A stretch of 64,000 nt of DNA. It comes from Sanguinoderma infundibulare (taxonomy: Eukaryota; Basidiomycota; Agaricomycetes; Polyporales; Polyporaceae). The notes under the pieces are model-generated. The model was given only the letters and a program-made list of their open reading frames with translations. It ran no database searches and was not told the origin of the DNA. How positions within the stretch are numbered: the stretch's first letter is position 1; each line of letters begins with the position of its first letter. A program made the translations under genes and the position numbers. Below are positions 47,211 through 57,721 of the stretch, one piece after another. The stretch spans positions 1,798,001 through 1,862,000 of the forward strand of contig JAVLRN010000007.1 in NCBI GenBank assembly GCA_032821775.1, written 5' to 3'.

Positions 47211-47678
47211 TCAGAGTCCCCAGACTCGGACGAGCGCCTGGAATGTGTAAGACGTCCCCTGTCGATTCATGACGGCGTGTGACTCCGAATACCACAAGTG
47301 GGCCTCAGAGGGAGAGCGGGGATGGCGGCGAGAGTGAACGAGTGACGTAGCACTATGGGTCCAACGACGTCCACCAGGAACGTCGATCCGAGATCGAGTT
47401 TTGCTGCCGAGTTCCTTAATCGGGACTCCGAGGTCATTGCGCTTGTCGATCACCTCGTCCTGTCCAACTGGCGTCGCCCTGGCCAGGCTCGATCGACGTC
47501 TGAGTAAAAGTTCCGCCCGGGCGTCATGCGATAAACACCGGCCAACCGGTCCATTAGGTGTACAGGTCACATTCGTACATTCCTTGAGGATGAATCGACG
47601 AAGATTGAACTCGAAGAGAACTAATGTCCGAGCGTGAACAAACGTGAGCGAAGCAAGCAGGATTGGAAAGTATGTCAT
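47211..47678 (-). CDS. Candidate small secreted protein (weak)
   Basis: A frame of 155 codons starts MTYFPILLASLTFVHARTLV, which looks like a signal peptide with cleavage after VHA. Two cysteines follow in ECTNVTCTPNG, then a basic, low-complexity-looking remainder. The same frame stays open far upstream (to 48140), where it overlaps the last exon of the DUF6534 gene, so the open frame may be partly chance. No family recognised. Confidence 0.22.
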   Translation of the reverse strand: MTYFPILLASLTFVHARTLVLFEFNLRRFILKECTNVTCTPNGPVGRCLSHDARAELLLRRRSSLARATPVGQDEVIDKRNDLGVPIKELGSKTRSRIDVPGGRRWTHSATSLVHSRRHPRSPSEAHLWYSESHAVMNRQGTSYTFQALVRVWGL

Positions 47679-47949
47679 GATCTTCCCTAGATGGGCGTGG
47701 GCGTGACTGGCAGAAAACAAGTCGTCAATTAATCGCGACATATAGTCATGGCCCCGCAACGGGGTAAGTAAGCAACACGCACGAGATTGACCATCCACCG
47801 CTGTGGTTGACCGTGCAAGGGAGCTCGGCGAGTACCTCGCCAGCCCGCCCTCGTCCGACTTGGCGAACCACGAGGTCGCGCTGTTTGCCAGCGCGTGGCT
47901 CACCGCCAGGCTCTGTCGAACCAAAACCAATGAATTGCCATCCACATGA

Positions 47950-49901
47950 TCAACCGTCTGACCACGTACCGGGATGATAGGCGGGGTATCGAGACGCGAT
48001 GCGAAGTCGCTGTCCGCCTGTGCCCATGGGAGAATGTCGGTGAAAGTCAACAAGGGGGCAGAGCAGAAGACGTACGAGTTCCCGTTCGACGCGGTATCTG
48101 AGCCTCGCGTCGACGATTTCCGGGTCATGGCCGATGCCATCCCTGGAGGACCTCATGTTCAAGCTGAAATCAGGGGCTTAGCATTGAGCGGCACTCCAAA
48201 CAAGCGTGTAGACTTACGTCGACAACAGGGACATCGTGTGCACTGCGTGAGAGTCATGACATACAAGGTCGAATGGGCTAAGCGGGTTTAGACGGAAGAC
48301 GGACGGACGGACCTTTGCTGCTGGCCATGTGGAATGCGAGCCACACTAAGCGAGGACGGCAGGCGAAGTACTGCATGGGTATCAGAACAAGAATGGATGA
48401 GAATCTCTGGAGTCATGCTCACCGTCACTGTTATCATGACCTGTACTAGCCTATCAGCGAAACGATATGGTCAGTCAAATCATTCAAAATGCATCAAGAA
48501 ACGTTCCGCATACGCCGATAGTCCGCCACGATTGACGGCAGAGACTAGATTGTGCTTGACTCGGGTGCGCTTCCTGTACCCGGCAGATGTAAACACCCCA
48601 AACAGAACTCTTCAAGCAGAAGATGTAGACGCACTTCATGTTCCCGGCGCGGTTGTGAGTAAGCCAGTAGAGCAAGCCGGTAATCATAACGTCGGTACCA
48701 ATCTGGAGACCGGCGCTCGTGCTCGACAAGACCTGTACCCCCCGCATGAGAATGTTCCGAACGACGCTTCGACCGCTTGTGTGAACGCCTACGCTAAGGA
48801 GGTGAGGGAGGTTGGGCCCATTCAAGTTGTACCTGGAGCTATTCAGATTTCAGCTGCGAACGCGTACAGCCCACGAAAATTTGCGCTTACCCCTCGACCG
48901 TCGTGGCTTGGAAGGGACTGGCTGTCAGTTGAGCAAATCATGCGATGATAATGAGCAACTCAACCCAATCCCGTCGCTGCGAGGTCGGAGTGCCTCAGTC
49001 AACGAGCATCATTATGGGAAACCTTGATGGCGACGTACCGACCCCACCAGTGGCCAACAGACCCTTTCGAGCCCTTAATTACGACAGCAGCAGGAAACGC
49101 TGGGGAAGACGTACCACTACGATTGGCAAATACCAATGTTGTCTTCCCACTGTATATACTGCTAGTTAGTCCACCGCTAATAAAATCACTTAACGTTGAC
49201 TTACGTCGTCGTATGCGCACGGCGTAGAACCTGCTTCGCGTGTTAAACGTTGAACAGCTACTTGAATCAAACACATGCGTACATTTGAACCCCGTACACC
49301 ACTGCGTACTGTTATTTTCTCATTGAGCTGCACGACGAAGCGACGTGAAAATCACGAGCCGTGGCTTACAGAGAAAGCGCGTTCAATCTGAAGGCTCCTG
49401 CAAAATTTATCAATCCGGCGTGATGGCTCGCTTGCTGTAGGACTAGGGACGTACCAAGGTACAGGAACAAGGGCGAAAAGAGTGCCATTATAAGATACCG
49501 AGTAGGTGTACAGCGCGTACGCTTCGAATAACATCGTCAGCGTCTCGAGAAGCCTAGCATAAGGCGATGAGCCCGTTGAAGCCAGTTGCGCATCGTCTCA
49601 TGTAGGCCATACCATAGTACAAGAACCTGTCCACAGAGATCGACTCTGAGGAATGCTAGAGGGGGAGACTGGATGGGTACGACGCACCAGAAATTTCAGG
49701 ACGGAAGAATCGTTGTAAAACCTATCTGCATATTGTAAGCTCTGAAGGACCGTCACGCCATATAATCTGTGACCGTCAAGGGTCAGCTTGGGACCGGGAT
49801 AAACTTTGAAATACGTACATGCCAGCGATGACAGTGGCGAGGAGCAGCACGCCTAGGGTACCATCGGGAGAGATCGAGTCGGACACTGACGGCCACCACA
49901 T
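47950..49901 (-). CDS. DUF6534 membrane protein, dispersed copy
   Basis: The start MWWPSVSDSISPDGTLGVLL at 49901 is followed by exons reading LYGVTVLQSLQYADRFYNDS and KFL, a 14-nt exon V-L-V-L, then WLLETLTMLFEAYALYTYSV and ALVPWSLQIERAFS. These are in phase and match the DUF6534 N-terminal half closely. Farther on are NTRSRFYAVRIRRRK (near 49210), GLQIGTDVMITGLLYWLTHN (near 48680), and the signature HTMSLLST-LNMRSSRDG split by an intron near 48200. I could not join the middle exons (about 49400-48900) in phase, so either there are very small exons or that part is damaged. The stop at 47950 is tentative. It is more diverged from the two tandem copies than they are from each other. Confidence 0.6.
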
Positions 49902-50460
49902 GATGGGCGAGTCGCGAGGACGGGGAGGTAGCGGTAGGACAGGGTAAAGACAGTGGATGCGAGGAGGGGACGCGCGGAGCTCCCTCCATCGAGCCGGATA
50001 ATAACCACATCAATAACGTCGGCCGGGAAACATATCGACTTCCAGGAGTTGACGTGAGGACCGGTCCAGGTTTCGGGCGCGAATCTCGTCGAATAGTGAC
50101 ATGTTTCGCTCGGTGAGCGGAGGTCGTGCTTCCACGAGACCGCAAGTAAGGCCGCGGCTGCAAGAAGCTGCCCCAAATGGTCCCGCTCACGGCAGTCGAG
50201 GGGCTATCACGGAGTACAGAAACATACCTGTGCCTCCCATCGGACTCAGTGCGCGGACACGTCGTTAATGCGCACCAATGGATGACTAGGCGGCCTTTGC
50301 TGGTTATGTTGGAATGTACCCGTGGTACCACTCGAGCACGTCGCCGAAGGTAACCAGAAGAGGGTCCGTCCGACTTTCAGGCTGGGGCAGGGTAGTGAGA
50401 ATAGCATGCAATTATGGATGCAAGTAACATAACCAGAGCAGAATGCAACCATGACCATAT
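49902..50460. other. Intergenic, no gene seen
   Basis: A minus-strand frame (50331-49783) passes through but overlaps the first DUF6534 exon out of frame. Nothing recognisable. It should hold the DUF6534 promoter and the uL6 3' region. Confidence 0.4.
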
Positions 50461-51187
50461 CTACTTCTTCTTCACAGTCTTCATCCTGATCCGTTCGTTG
50501 CCCACAATGATACCCTACACGAATTGGATTGCAGTCGCAATGATGAATAAACCGCATACAACCCAAGCCAACCAACGTGACACGACGTACCTTTCCCTTG
50601 TACGGCTCTGGCGGCCGCCAAGTCCTGATCTGCGCAGCAAACAGGCCGAGCTTGTGCTTGTCCGTGCAGCTCAGCACGATTTTCGTCGGGAGCGGCACCT
50701 CGGCCTTGATGTGGTCCGGTATTGACACGCACACAGGGTGCGAGTATCCCAGTTTCATGTTCAGCTGCTGCCCGCTCCGCCCATCGCCCACCCCCCGCGG
50801 GTCCGCTTCGAGCGCCGCACGGTAACCGACGCCGACGAGGTACACCGGTGTGGTGAAGCCCTCGGTCATGCCGATGATGGCGTTCTGGATGAGGGTGCGC
50901 GTGAGGCCCCACATTGCCCGCTGCTTGCGCTGCTTGGGGTCTTCTACGGCAATGGAGAGGGTGTTTGGCGCAGGGTCGGAGAGCTTCACGAATGGCATGA
51001 GGGATACGGCGGTCTCGCCGAGCGGGCCCTTGACGGACACCTCGGTGGGCGAGGACGTGAGGGTGACGGAGGGAGGGATGGTGATGGGCTGCTTGCCGAT
51101 GTTGGAGACGATGCCGGCACATGAGGGTGCAGAGGCCGAGAAGGAGCGGAGGGCATGGCGGGCACCCGCCTGCCACCGAGAAAGCAT
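50461..51187 (-). CDS. MRPL6: Mitochondrial large-subunit ribosomal protein uL6
   Basis: Exons 50591-51187 and 50461-50514 give 216 residues. A mitochondrial-type N-terminus rich in Arg/Ser/Ala (MLSRWQAGARHALRSFSASA) precedes SNIGKQPITIPPSVTLT, VSVKGPLGETAVSLMPFVKL, GMTEGFTTPVYLVGVGYRAA and RTWRPPEPYKGKGIIVGNER, ending MKTVKKK. These are the two uL6 repeats and the conserved PEPYKGKG segment near the GTPase-associated site. The last coding exon is 54 nt. It is head-to-head with ARC1 over 152 bases. Confidence 0.93.
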
Positions 51188-51339
51188 GGCTGGTGACTGT
51201 CGCTGACGCTGTCCAGCGCGACGTCCTTGCCGAAAACCGCGTCGGGCGCGGCTGTGACCGTCTGGCGTCACATAGCAGATCACGGAACGCGACGGGTCAC
51301 TCTCTGTCGGACGCGTGCACGTGAGGAGACTCTGCCAAA
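51188..51339. promoter_or_regulatory. 152-bp shared promoter of mitochondrial uL6 and ARC1
   Basis: The two start codons face away from each other with only 152 bases between them, so the promoters must overlap. Both products work in translation, one mitochondrial and one cytosolic. Confidence 0.5.
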
Positions 51340-52965
51340 ATGCGTTACTTGACTCGGGGACTCGTGCAGCGACTGCCTGGCCATCGATCCGTGCTTGCTG
51401 CTGCTCTCCATCTCAGAAAAATGTCCGTCCAGGCCGCACTCGCAAAGCTTGCCTCTCCGCTCCGAGATCTCGTCTCTACCGCCGCCCAGGACAGCGGCGA
51501 AGCCTTCGGCAAGTCCGAGAAGGACAAGGCCCAGGTCGCAGAATGGATTGACAAGATTGTCCAGGGGGACGTCACAAAAGCGGAGGGCCTCGAGGTACGT
51601 GGCCTTACTGTGGCAGATTTTCTAGGTGAATGACACGAAGCAGGACCTCGAAGCGTCCCTGGTTCCCCGCACATACCTCGTCGCGAACTACTTTACTGCC
51701 GCAGATGTCGCCCTGTACGGCGCGCTGCACCCGGTTCTGGTGCGTCTTCCATGAAGGGCACATGCCGTCTCCCCGCTTATACGTTTGGGGCAGTCGCAAC
51801 TGCAGCCAGCGCAGTACTACTCCCACCCCGCCATCACCCGCTACTTCGACCATGTCCAGAGCCGTCCCTCCGTCCGCAAAGCTGCAGAGTCACTAGCACC
51901 CGCCTTCTCCCTCGTCTCCTTCGACCTCGACAATGCGCCGCCGCAGGAGCGCAAGGCTGAGCCTCCAAAGGAGAAGAAGAGCAAATCATCGACACCTGCT
52001 CCTGAAGGCGACAAGGCGGCCGCGAAGGGTGACAAGGCCGACAAGGCGGCGGTGAAAGCGGACAAGGCGGCGAAGAAGGGTGAAGAGGGCAAGAGTGCGG
52101 CAGAGGAGGGCGAGAAGGAAGGCAAGGCACAAAAGAAGGAGAAGAAGGCCAAGGAGCCCAAGGAGCCCAAAGCTGCAGAGAAGAAACCGGCCGCTGAGGA
52201 GAATGGCCCACCTATTCCCTCTATGATCGACCTCCGAGTCGGCCATATCGTTGATAGTGAGTACTCGTGTGATATTCGGTCGAATTGCCTAACAGCCGGC
52301 GATAGTTAACAAGCACCCTGATGCCGATGGCCTCTATGTCGAGCAGATCGACTTCGGCGAGCCGGAGGGTCCGCGAACAGTCGTCTCTGGTCTCGTGAAC
52401 TATATCCCCATTGAGCAGATGCGCGACAAGTACCTTGTCGGTGTTGTAAGTACCTGTGACCAGTGTTCAGTGCTTCCATTAACTGACGCGGATTGGTTCA
52501 GTGCAATCTCAAGCCTGCAAACATGCGTGGAGTGAAGAGCTTTGCCATGGTGCTTTGCGTGAGTGCTTCTCGGATATTGAGAGCAATTGACAGTCGCTTA
52601 CGCTTCTCTTTCTCTCCGTTATTAGGCAACACATAAAGACGGCAAGGACGCAGGCATCGAACTCGTCCAGCCTCCAGCCGGTTCAAAAGTCGGAGACCGG
52701 ATCTACTTTGAGGGATTCGAGAGTATGTCCTCTTCCCTGTTTGGTAATACTGCCTCATACTGATCTACCGCGCTGTGCAGACAAGGAGCCGTTGTCCCAA
52801 CTTAACCCCAAGAAGAAGATCTTCGAGACCATTCAGCCTGGTTTCACGACACTCGACACCCGTGAGGCTGCCTGGATCAACCCCAAGACGAAGAGCGTGC
52901 ACAAAATCCGGACGAAAGAGGCTATATGTGTAGCACCGAACTTTGTGGGGGCTTCTTTGTCGTAG
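51340..52965 (+). CDS. ARC1: ARC1-type tRNA-binding cofactor of aminoacyl-tRNA synthetases
   Basis: Exons 51340-51594, 51644-51739, 51794-52256, 52306-52445, 52502-52558, 52626-52722 and 52781-52965 give 430 residues. An N-terminal GST-C-like part ([20 protein letters not shown]) is joined by a long Lys/Ala/Glu-rich linker to the C-terminal tRNA-binding OB fold ([63 protein letters not shown]), ending in an EMAP-II-like domain. In yeast Arc1p brings Met and Glu tRNA synthetases together. An in-frame ATG at 51421 would remove 27 residues ([17 protein letters not shown]...) that look like a mitochondrial presequence, so alternative starts could give two locations. Confidence 0.92.
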
Positions 52966-53129
52966 ACGTGTTACATATCAAGGAAACGACGTAGACGTAG
53001 ACCACATGTAGTTGTATTGCCCCCTCACTGACTAGCATGCATCGCCGTTCTGGTAATTCGGAGGTATCGTACAACATCGAAGATGTCCGGATTGGTAAGT
53101 ATACAATGGTCACTCGTCACCATGACACC

Positions 53130-54537
53130 TTAATCGGTATCGTATCTCCCCTTCCCAGAAGACGCGTAGTTGCCTGCCAGTTTCTTAACGAGGAAGTCGC
53201 CATACACAATCGGGTCATGCAACTTCAGCGGCTCTGCAGCTTCATTGCTTGCGCGATACTTGTCCTGAATGCGCCGCGCGGCAGGCAGTGGCTCCACAAG
53301 TGCGTCGAAGTTAGCTTCGAAGAAGAACGGGATCCTATGGATGATGCTCAATGCGTGTGGACGGTAAACCGAGCCAATGTCACATGAACGCACGAAACTC
53401 GGTAGTTGGTCCCCCTGTGGACGACCCTGTGCAGCGTGCTCTTGTAAAGGCCATTTGTCCAGACTTCCCACACTGATGGATGATGCTAATCAGTCACACA
53501 TATATTGAATGGATAATCCCCATAACTCACTTTCCCCAATATTGCAGACAAAGCAGCCTGCGATGGGGTCGGCGTTGATCCATCTCCCACCCTGTTTAGC
53601 TTGTTCGCCAGGTTGGGTGCAGTCCTCCTTGGCAGGCTGGTTGAGGAAGACCTGCAAGGCTCCGGGTGTAGGATCGGCATATAGGAAACTAAGTAAATTC
53701 ATAAATTTAACATGGTAGACAGTCATGGTTTCACAAAGCAACCAACGTTAGACACCCATAGTCTTTGTGTGCCCCGCAGGAGAAGCCATCGAAGCCGTTC
53801 GGGAGGGGCGGGTACCCTGAACCCACATTCAGAGGATCTCATTTTCTTCTGATGGGGCGTGCCGTACCTATGATCCTCATAACCCAGAAGCTCTTGTCAA
53901 TTTTGCTCCGAAGCTGCGCCCACTCCTCCGGAGCCATACCCAGCCCAGTAGCCATACTGCAACAAAGAGGCCCTAAGCTCGTGCATTCCCAAAAAAATCG
54001 AATTGAAGCTTACGCTTCCATCACAATCAGACCCAGCTTCTGCATTTTCTCAGTCCATATGTCGTACTTCTCCTTGAACTTTGGTATCGCTGGCCATTGG
54101 TTCTCTCCCCAGACCGTCTTGGTTTTGTCCGGTATCTCGACAGGTCGGAAGAAGTCGATGGCTTCGTGGTTATCAGCCTTGCCGTTCGTAACGTTCTCTT
54201 TCAACCTCTGGTAGCCTAGTGCGATCGATCTGTGAGATGATCTCATTTGGTGGACCGTCAAGCACATACCTCGCACACCATCCTCGTTTGAGATGGAGAT
54301 CTTTTCTTTTTCCTGCTCTGGTAAGGCGAAGAACTCGCGTGCGAGTCGTGTGAGCTCTTCTGGCTCCGATTGGTCTATATAGGATGAATAATCGAGATAG
54401 AAGAAGCCATAGTTCAAACAAGCCGCGTGGAGGGCTGCAGCAGCTGCGAGTCTTTGGGGGTCATCCGGGCGCAAGAACGGTTCTACATTGATGATTGGGA
54501 GAGAAGCCAGCGTGGTTTGTCCTGGATTGTCAACCAT
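53130..54537 (-). CDS. Fe(II)/2-oxoglutarate-dependent oxygenase (isopenicillin N synthase-like)
   Basis: Exons in order are 54270-54537, 54014-54215, 53868-53956, 53747-53816, 53531-53688, 53394-53472 and 53130-53334, giving 356 residues. The N-terminal DIOX_N part has SLPIINVEPFLRPDDPQRLA and ACLNYGFFYLDY. The iron ligands are the His and Asp of GAHKDYGCLT and the His of STLHRVVHRG. The 2-oxoglutarate-binding Arg is in NYRVSIPFFFE. A 20-residue or so Pro/Gln-rich loop lies between. The family hydroxylates or desaturates small molecules; the substrate is unknown. There is no biosynthetic cluster around it. Confidence 0.9.
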
Positions 54538-54832
54538 GGTTCAGCTGGACAGAAGACACAAGAAACCGAGAGCCTGCTGTCCCCATGGGTGTATTCTCGG
54601 ACTCAAGATAACAACGGCTTTGGACCAAGTGGGGGAGATAGGGTTTGCAGGAGAAGGATTAGATTAGATGCAGAGACGCCTATGCAACTGGACCTTGAGA
54701 CGAACCTCCCGCCTTGACGCGTAGGAACTCCTTTTCGTACACGTTCCCTCTCCCCCCGCTTTTCTCTCGCTACGCGCCCCTCCCTCCCACACGATCATCC
54801 CCGACGAAAACTGGCCCTCCGGACCTTAAAAC

Positions 54833-56253
54833 ATGGCTCTGAGCTTCACCACCATCTCTGGAGACGGCCGCCACTCTCTCACCGGCACGAACTCCGGTTT
54901 CAACTCGGACATTGACGAAGAGGAAATCGACCAGCTGGACTCGGGCCTGGACGATGAAGAGGACGACATGGAGCCAGAGGTGGAGGAAGGGAGCGCGTCC
55001 TCGTCCAAGGGCCGGAGGAAGCTTGGTGTTCGTGTGCCGGGCACTACATTGGTGCCGCAAGACCGACTGGATAATATCTTACAGGCAGAAGGCATGTCTA
55101 GAACCAATCCTATGTTTAAACATTACCTGAAGCGAATCCCACGTCCAGGTGCCGGACCGCATATGTCGAAAGAGGCTGTCTACATGCTCTCCATTGCTAC
55201 TGTGAATACCGTGCACAACCGCATGCTCAAGGATGTTACTCACGTTTGCCCGTAGGAGGAGTTCGTCAAGCGCTTGGCCGAGGCAGGCCACCAGCAAACA
55301 CTATCGGAGAACCGTCAACATGTACAATATCGGGACATGGGTTCGTCCTTTGCGACGCTGATGTCATGGAAGATGCTAACGCACGCATATAGCAACCCTG
55401 ACACGCAAACATTCCAAGTTCAAGTTCCTGGAAGGTACGCGCGTACTCCCTATTACACTGTCGTATCCCTATACTAACGCGTGGTCGTTACAGACACAAT
55501 ACCCCACCCCATATCGATCGTTGAAGCCATTCAACGTCGTTCTGCCAAGGAGCGCGAGCTGCTCGAGGATGACCCAGCAACCTCCACCACAGCGCCTTCT
55601 CCTCCTCCTTTTGTCCCAGGCCAACTACCAAAAGCCTCTGACAGCGTCTCCGCCGTGAAGCCCAACACCAAAAGCAGGCAATCTCTTCCCGCACAGACTA
55701 ACGGGAAAGATATCAATGGCATTGCGAGCACGACTGCCGGCACGAGCGCAACCGCAGCCGCCTCCCGTTCATCACGAGCCCGTGACCGGAGAGGACGGTG
55801 GAGCCACGGCCCGTCTACCAACGGTTCGCACGAGGGCACCCCGGACAGCACAGGAACGACGGGTACGCGGACTGGCACACGGGCGGGCAGCGCTCGTATC
55901 CGAAACAGGTCAACACGAGCGCGAGAAGCTGATGAGGCGGCTTCGTCCGGTGGCGGCCACACAAATGGTGCCACAAACGGTTGGAGTGCAAGCACTGCTG
56001 GTGCTCACGGTGAGTAGAGCTGAAGGGCGCAGGCGGCCGTGCAGTCGCTCATTCGTGTGTGGCATGGTTAGTCTCAGTAGAACCTCTAGGTAGCGGAGGT
56101 CTGCAAGACCAATTCGCTCCTGGACCGGTCATCGGTCCTGCTAGCGGTTTCATGGAGGATGGGAACCGGCTGATTGCCAATGGACGGAACGCTATGACGG
56201 ACAACCCTGGACGGACGATATATTCGCAGCAACGACCCCCTCCCCAGCGCTAG
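54833..56253 (+). CDS. Histone-fold (CBF/NF-Y type) protein with long disordered tail
   Basis: Exons 54833-55201, 55256-55340, 55393-55434, 55494-56009 and 56081-56253 give 394 residues. An acidic N-terminus (SDIDEEEIDQLDSGLDDEED) precedes a histone fold starting near residue 60 (GTTLVPQDRLDNILQAEG) and continuing AVYMLSIATEEFVKRLAEAG, then MATLTRKHSKFKFLEDTIPH. This resembles the NF-YC/CHRAC/Dpb3 class. The last 200 residues are Ser/Thr/Gly/Arg-rich and probably disordered. It is likely to pair with another histone-fold partner on DNA; whether it belongs to a transcription, replication or remodelling complex cannot be told. Confidence 0.8.
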
Positions 56254-56503
56254 CCTTGATCTACGCACATCTCGCATCGTTTCCCCCGCACACTACGCTT
56301 CTATATGCTACAAGTGTTTTTCGTGTTGTTCTCTCCCACACCAACTCGCCGGCCAATCCATACTGTTAGGTACGCACACTAATCAGGCAGGGGTCGCTGA
56401 TTATTGAACTGGATTCATTTCAGATGCAACCATACAATGTACACGGTCTTTCCATATCGTACAGTCCTCTCATGCGCGTGGGGTGCATCCAAACCATAGC
56501 CCT

Positions 56504-57139
56504 TCAATCGATGTTGATCTGGACGCTGCCGGTCTCTGCTGCCTTTGGCACCGTGACGGTGAGTACCCCGTCAGCCAATTTCGCCGACACCTTGCTGCTG
56601 TCTATGACATGCGGGAGCAGCACGGTGCGAGTGAAGCTCGACGTTCCGGTGAACATCCGCTCTGTTGAGATAGCCGTCTGCGTTGGCTGATTTGCGACTG
56701 TGGACGTTAATGCGTCAGCAGGCTCCTCCGTCGCCTGTAAAGAAATCTCCGGCAACGTACCAGCAGCAGAATGTGAAGTTGTCGTCGGCGATGGCACCGT
56801 CGTCGAAGCCTGTGCCTGTGCCTCCTGCTGGGGCGAAGCCGCACCTTGGCGGAAGACCTTGCCCTCGATGGTCAGGCTCCTACCGCCGTCGCCGATGCGG
56901 ACGCTGACGTTCTCCTTCTTGACGCCCGGGAGCTCGGCCTCGACGATGTAGTTCTCGCCCTGCTCGTGGACGTCGACAGCGGGACGGAGGGCAGGCGAGG
57001 AGGTGAAGAAGGGGTCTTCGAAGAACGAGGAGCGGGCCGGGTTGTTCCAGCCCCAGGAAGCGGGCGAGCGGCCTATGGGCTCGTCGAGCATGCGGAAGAA
57101 GGGGCGGAGCTCACGAAAGAACTGGCGCGAGAGCGACAT
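56504..57139 (-). CDS. Small heat-shock protein (Hsp20/alpha-crystallin)
   Basis: A single exon of 211 residues. It starts MSLSRQFFRELRPFFRMLDE. The alpha-crystallin domain runs from PAVDVHEQGENYIVEAELPG (near residue 53) through NVSVRIGDGGRSLTIEGKV and, after a Gln/Thr/Ser-rich insertion of about 60 residues, to RTVLLPHVIDSSKVSAKLAD and GVLTVTVPKA. It is an ATP-independent chaperone that holds unfolding proteins. The long insertion within the domain (residues about 97-165) is typical of fungal members. Lack of introns fits a heat-induced gene. A TATA box lies upstream. Confidence 0.93.
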   Translation of the reverse strand: MSLSRQFFRELRPFFRMLDEPIGRSPASWGWNNPARSSFFEDPFFTSSPALRPAVDVHEQGENYIVEAELPGVKKENVSVRIGDGGRSLTIEGKVFRQGAASPQQEAQAQASTTVPSPTTTSHSAAGTLPEISLQATEEPADALTSTVANQPTQTAISTERMFTGTSSFTRTVLLPHVIDSSKVSAKLADGVLTVTVPKAAETGSVQINID

Positions 57140-57260
57140 AACTGCGATGTTGTCGTGTTCTGGTTGTTCCGAGAGAGGGAAGAGTTCGATGGTGCGTGGT
57201 AGTGGTGGGGGTGACAGAGAACGATGAACTGCGGCGCACGGTTGGCTCGTTTCGGTGGAG

Positions 57261-57270
57261 CTTTTATAAG
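57261..57270 (-). promoter_or_regulatory. TATA box of the Hsp20 gene
   Basis: CTTATAAAAG on the minus strand lies about 125 bases upstream of the start at 57139. A TTCCTGAA pair near 57355 on the plus strand could be part of a heat-shock element, but no full three-unit array was seen. Confidence 0.55.
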
Positions 57271-57721
57271 GAGAGGCAAGATTCGAGGTATGACCTGGAA
57301 TTTACGTGACGCTGCCCATTTTCAGTAATGGAAAGCCCTGGCTGTTTCCTACTGTTTCCTGAATTTCTTGGTGCCGGCCGGTTTCGTCATGGATCCCAAA
57401 TGGATCCTCTCGCCAGCAGCGGCAAGATCGAGACAGATCCAGAAGCTGATAGCCGTGGAAAGTGGTGGAAGCGCCTTCCACGTGGCCATGTCAATGCCTA
57501 ATATGGCAACTCTGGCAAACACCACTATCAAGCATGGAGTTGACAATCCATCGTACGACACATCTGTAAGCGTATAAAGTGTGTGTGATACTTAGGCCAT
57601 CCTAAACAAAACAGTAGCGATAATAATACAAGTATGATACACTCGACAAACCAATAGAGAAGGTACCAGAAACCAATAGGTCATACCGGCATCCAAAGGA
57701 AACCCGAATGAAAAAAAAGGC
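57271..57721. other. Hsp20 upstream region and SGF29 3' region, no gene seen
   Basis: About 450 bases without a supported gene. A plus-strand frame at 57368 (69 codons) has no recognisable content. Confidence 0.4.

Noticed and set aside
48334..48948. 204-codon plus-strand frame
   Set aside because: It lies opposite DUF6534 exons (the segment read as GTDVMITGLLYWL on the minus strand) and has no recognisable content.
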